From an uncultured Clostridia bacterium (lineage in GTDB: Bacteria; Bacillota; Clostridia; Oscillospirales; Acutalibacteraceae), in the NCBI GenBank assembly GCA_945868935.1, contig CAMBNE010000081.1, positions 1 through 5,766 on the forward strand: DNA of 5,766 bases. The letters are read 5' to 3'. Shown here piece by piece: positions 4,643 through 5,766 of this stretch. Each line of letters starts with the position of its first letter. Position 1 is the first letter of the stretch. A program made the translations under genes and the position numbers. The notes below the pieces were generated by a model. The model saw only the letters and a list, made by a program, of their open reading frames with translations. It did no database searches and had not been told where the DNA came from.

Positions 4643-5766
4643 ATGGCGCTTGACGGAATTTTTTTAAGGCATATAAAAAATGAAATAGAAAATGATGCGC
4701 TCGGCGCAAGGGTTTCGCAGATTTACCAGCCAAACCGTGACGAGCTTGTTTTTACATTGCGCACCTTTGGCGGCAATAAAAAGCTTTTGCTCTCCGCAAG
4801 GGCAAATTCACCGCGCATAAATTTCTGCACAACAACTCCCGAAAATCCTGCCCAGCCGCCTATGTTCTGTATGCTTTTGCGCAAAAGGCTCGGCGGAGGA
4901 AAGCTTGTTGCTGTACGTCAGATGGATTGCGACAGAGTACTGTTCCTCGACTTTGAGTGCGTAAACGAGCTTGGCGACACTGTGATGATTACCGTGTCCG
5001 TTGAGATTATGGGAATGTACAGCAACATTATTATCATAAATTCCGACGGAGTGATTATCGACTCGCTCAAGCGTGTTGACCTCACTATGAGCAGTAAGCG
5101 AATTGTACTTCCGAACATTAAATACGAGCTTCCCGAACCGCAGGATAAGCTGAATATTTTAAATTCCTCTCCCGAGGATATTGCTCAGAAAATAAAGAAT
5201 CTTGAAGCCGAAATGCCGCTTAACAAAGCCCTGCTCAAGGTCATTCAAGGCGTTTCGCCGATTGTGTGCAGAGAGCTTGAATACAGCGTTATGGAGGGTG
5301 CGTCCAACCGTCTTGACGGTGTTCTGTATGACAGGCTGATAAGTGAAATCGGCAGGCTGAAAACGATAGCCGAGAATTGCAGTGAAAAGCCGTGCATAGT
5401 CTACCGTGAGGACGGCAAGCCGCTTGACTTCTGCTTTATGCCGATTAAGCAGTACGGAAGCTTTGCAAGGGTTGAAAGCAAGAACGGATTTTCAGAAGTG
5501 CTTGACGCTTTTTATGACGAGCGTGACAGCAGGGAACGAATGAGGGTAAAGTCGCAGAGCCTTACAAAACTGCTTACAAATACTGCTGAACGAATTGGAC
5601 GGAAAATCACAAAACAGCAGTCGGAGCTTTCGCAGTGTGCAAATCGTGAACAGCTCAGAATCTGCGGTGATTTGTTGCAGGCAAATCTCTATCGGATTGA
5701 GCGTGGCGCACCGTTTGCCGAAGTTGAGAATTATTATGACGCCGAGGGAAAAACAATCAGAATAAA
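4643..5766 (+). CDS. rqcH: Ribosome quality control protein RqcH (NFACT family), N-terminal 374 residues
   Basis: RqcH is the bacterial NEMF/Rqc2 homologue. It binds peptidyl-tRNA-obstructed 50S subunits after ribosome splitting and recruits Ala-tRNA to add C-terminal alanine tails that mark the chain for degradation. Older annotations call it fibronectin/fibrinogen-binding protein FbpA. The start ATG has AGGAG at 4633-4637 (5-nt spacing). The N-terminus MALDGIFLRHIKNE is typical. NFACT-N landmarks match Bacillus numbering: Asp97-Arg98 in DCDRV, and Glu121-Ile122-Met123 in VEIMGMYSN, residues known to be needed for tRNA binding and tailing. A helix-hairpin-helix-like segment GVSPIVCREL lies at 203-212. 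FYDERDSRERM (290-300) opens a predicted coiled coil, and GDLLQANLYRIERG follows near 346-359. The gene runs off the right edge; families average about 570-590 residues, so the NFACT-R part is missing only because of the window limit. Confidence 0.95.
   Translation, partial: MALDGIFLRHIKNEIENDALGARVSQIYQPNRDELVFTLRTFGGNKKLLLSARANSPRINFCTTTPENPAQPPMFCMLLRKRLGGGKLVAVRQMDCDRVLFLDFECVNELGDTVMITVSVEIMGMYSNIIIINSDGVIIDSLKRVDLTMSSKRIVLPNIKYELPEPQDKLNILNSSPEDIAQKIKNLEAEMPLNKALLKVIQGVSPIVCRELEYSVMEGASNRLDGVLYDRLISEIGRLKTIAENCSEKPCIVYREDGKPLDFCFMPIKQYGSFARVESKNGFSEVLDAFYDERDSRERMRVKSQSLTKLLTNTAERIGRKITKQQSELSQCANREQLRICGDLLQANLYRIERGAPFAEVENYYDAEGKTIRI

Noticed and set aside
4918..5118. Minus-strand 66-codon frame opposite rqcH
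   Set aside because: It overlaps the conserved NFACT-N region, including DCDRV and EIMG. It is a shadow frame.

Overview
The window looks like a chromosomal segment of a Clostridia-type Firmicute, probably from the Ruminococcaceae/Oscillospiraceae. This is inferred from moderate-GC genes with AT-rich spacers, AGGAG-type ribosome binding sites, TTG starts on two housekeeping genes, and the families present. No rRNA, tRNA or CRISPR array is visible. The genes look vertically inherited. The unusual material lies in the spacers.

Layout. Bases 1-636 (minus strand) are the N-terminal 212 codons of a MacB/FtsX-type ABC transporter permease that runs off the left edge. Bases 637-1281 are a 645-bp AT-rich divergent spacer. 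It holds a possible decayed element (721-903) and, nearer murA, two tandem sigma-A-like promoters. The distal promoter has an 18-bp palindrome between its -35 and -10 boxes. murA (1282-2577, TTG start) makes the first committed peptidoglycan precursor and ends at a strong intrinsic terminator. crcB/fluC (2726-3094), a fluoride channel, follows with a structured leader that is not a recognisable fluoride riboswitch. After a spacer containing two mutually inverted hairpins come walJ/yycJ (3260-4048, TTG start) and rlmH (4054-4539), only 5 bp apart. A second spacer with a REP-like hairpin then leads to rqcH (4643 to the right edge, 374 codons present).

Functional reading. murA and walJ belong to cell-envelope biology: UDP-GlcNAc enolpyruvyl transfer, and a metallo-beta-lactamase-fold protein tied to cell-wall/division coordination in Bacillales. 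rlmH and rqcH act on the ribosome: 23S rRNA helix 69 methylation, and C-terminal alanine tailing on stalled 50S subunits. walJ-rlmH is a known Firmicutes neighbourhood. rqcH is in the same orientation and may be read from the same promoter, but the hairpin spacer leaves this open.

No wholly new multi-gene system is evident. The best leads are the palindrome-in-promoter upstream of murA, the family of GC-rich hairpins between the housekeeping genes (one pair arranged like a BIME, one with a GTAG foot like bacterial REP elements), the crcB leader with competing pairings over the Shine-Dalgarno, and the inverted-repeat-flanked segment near 721-826.
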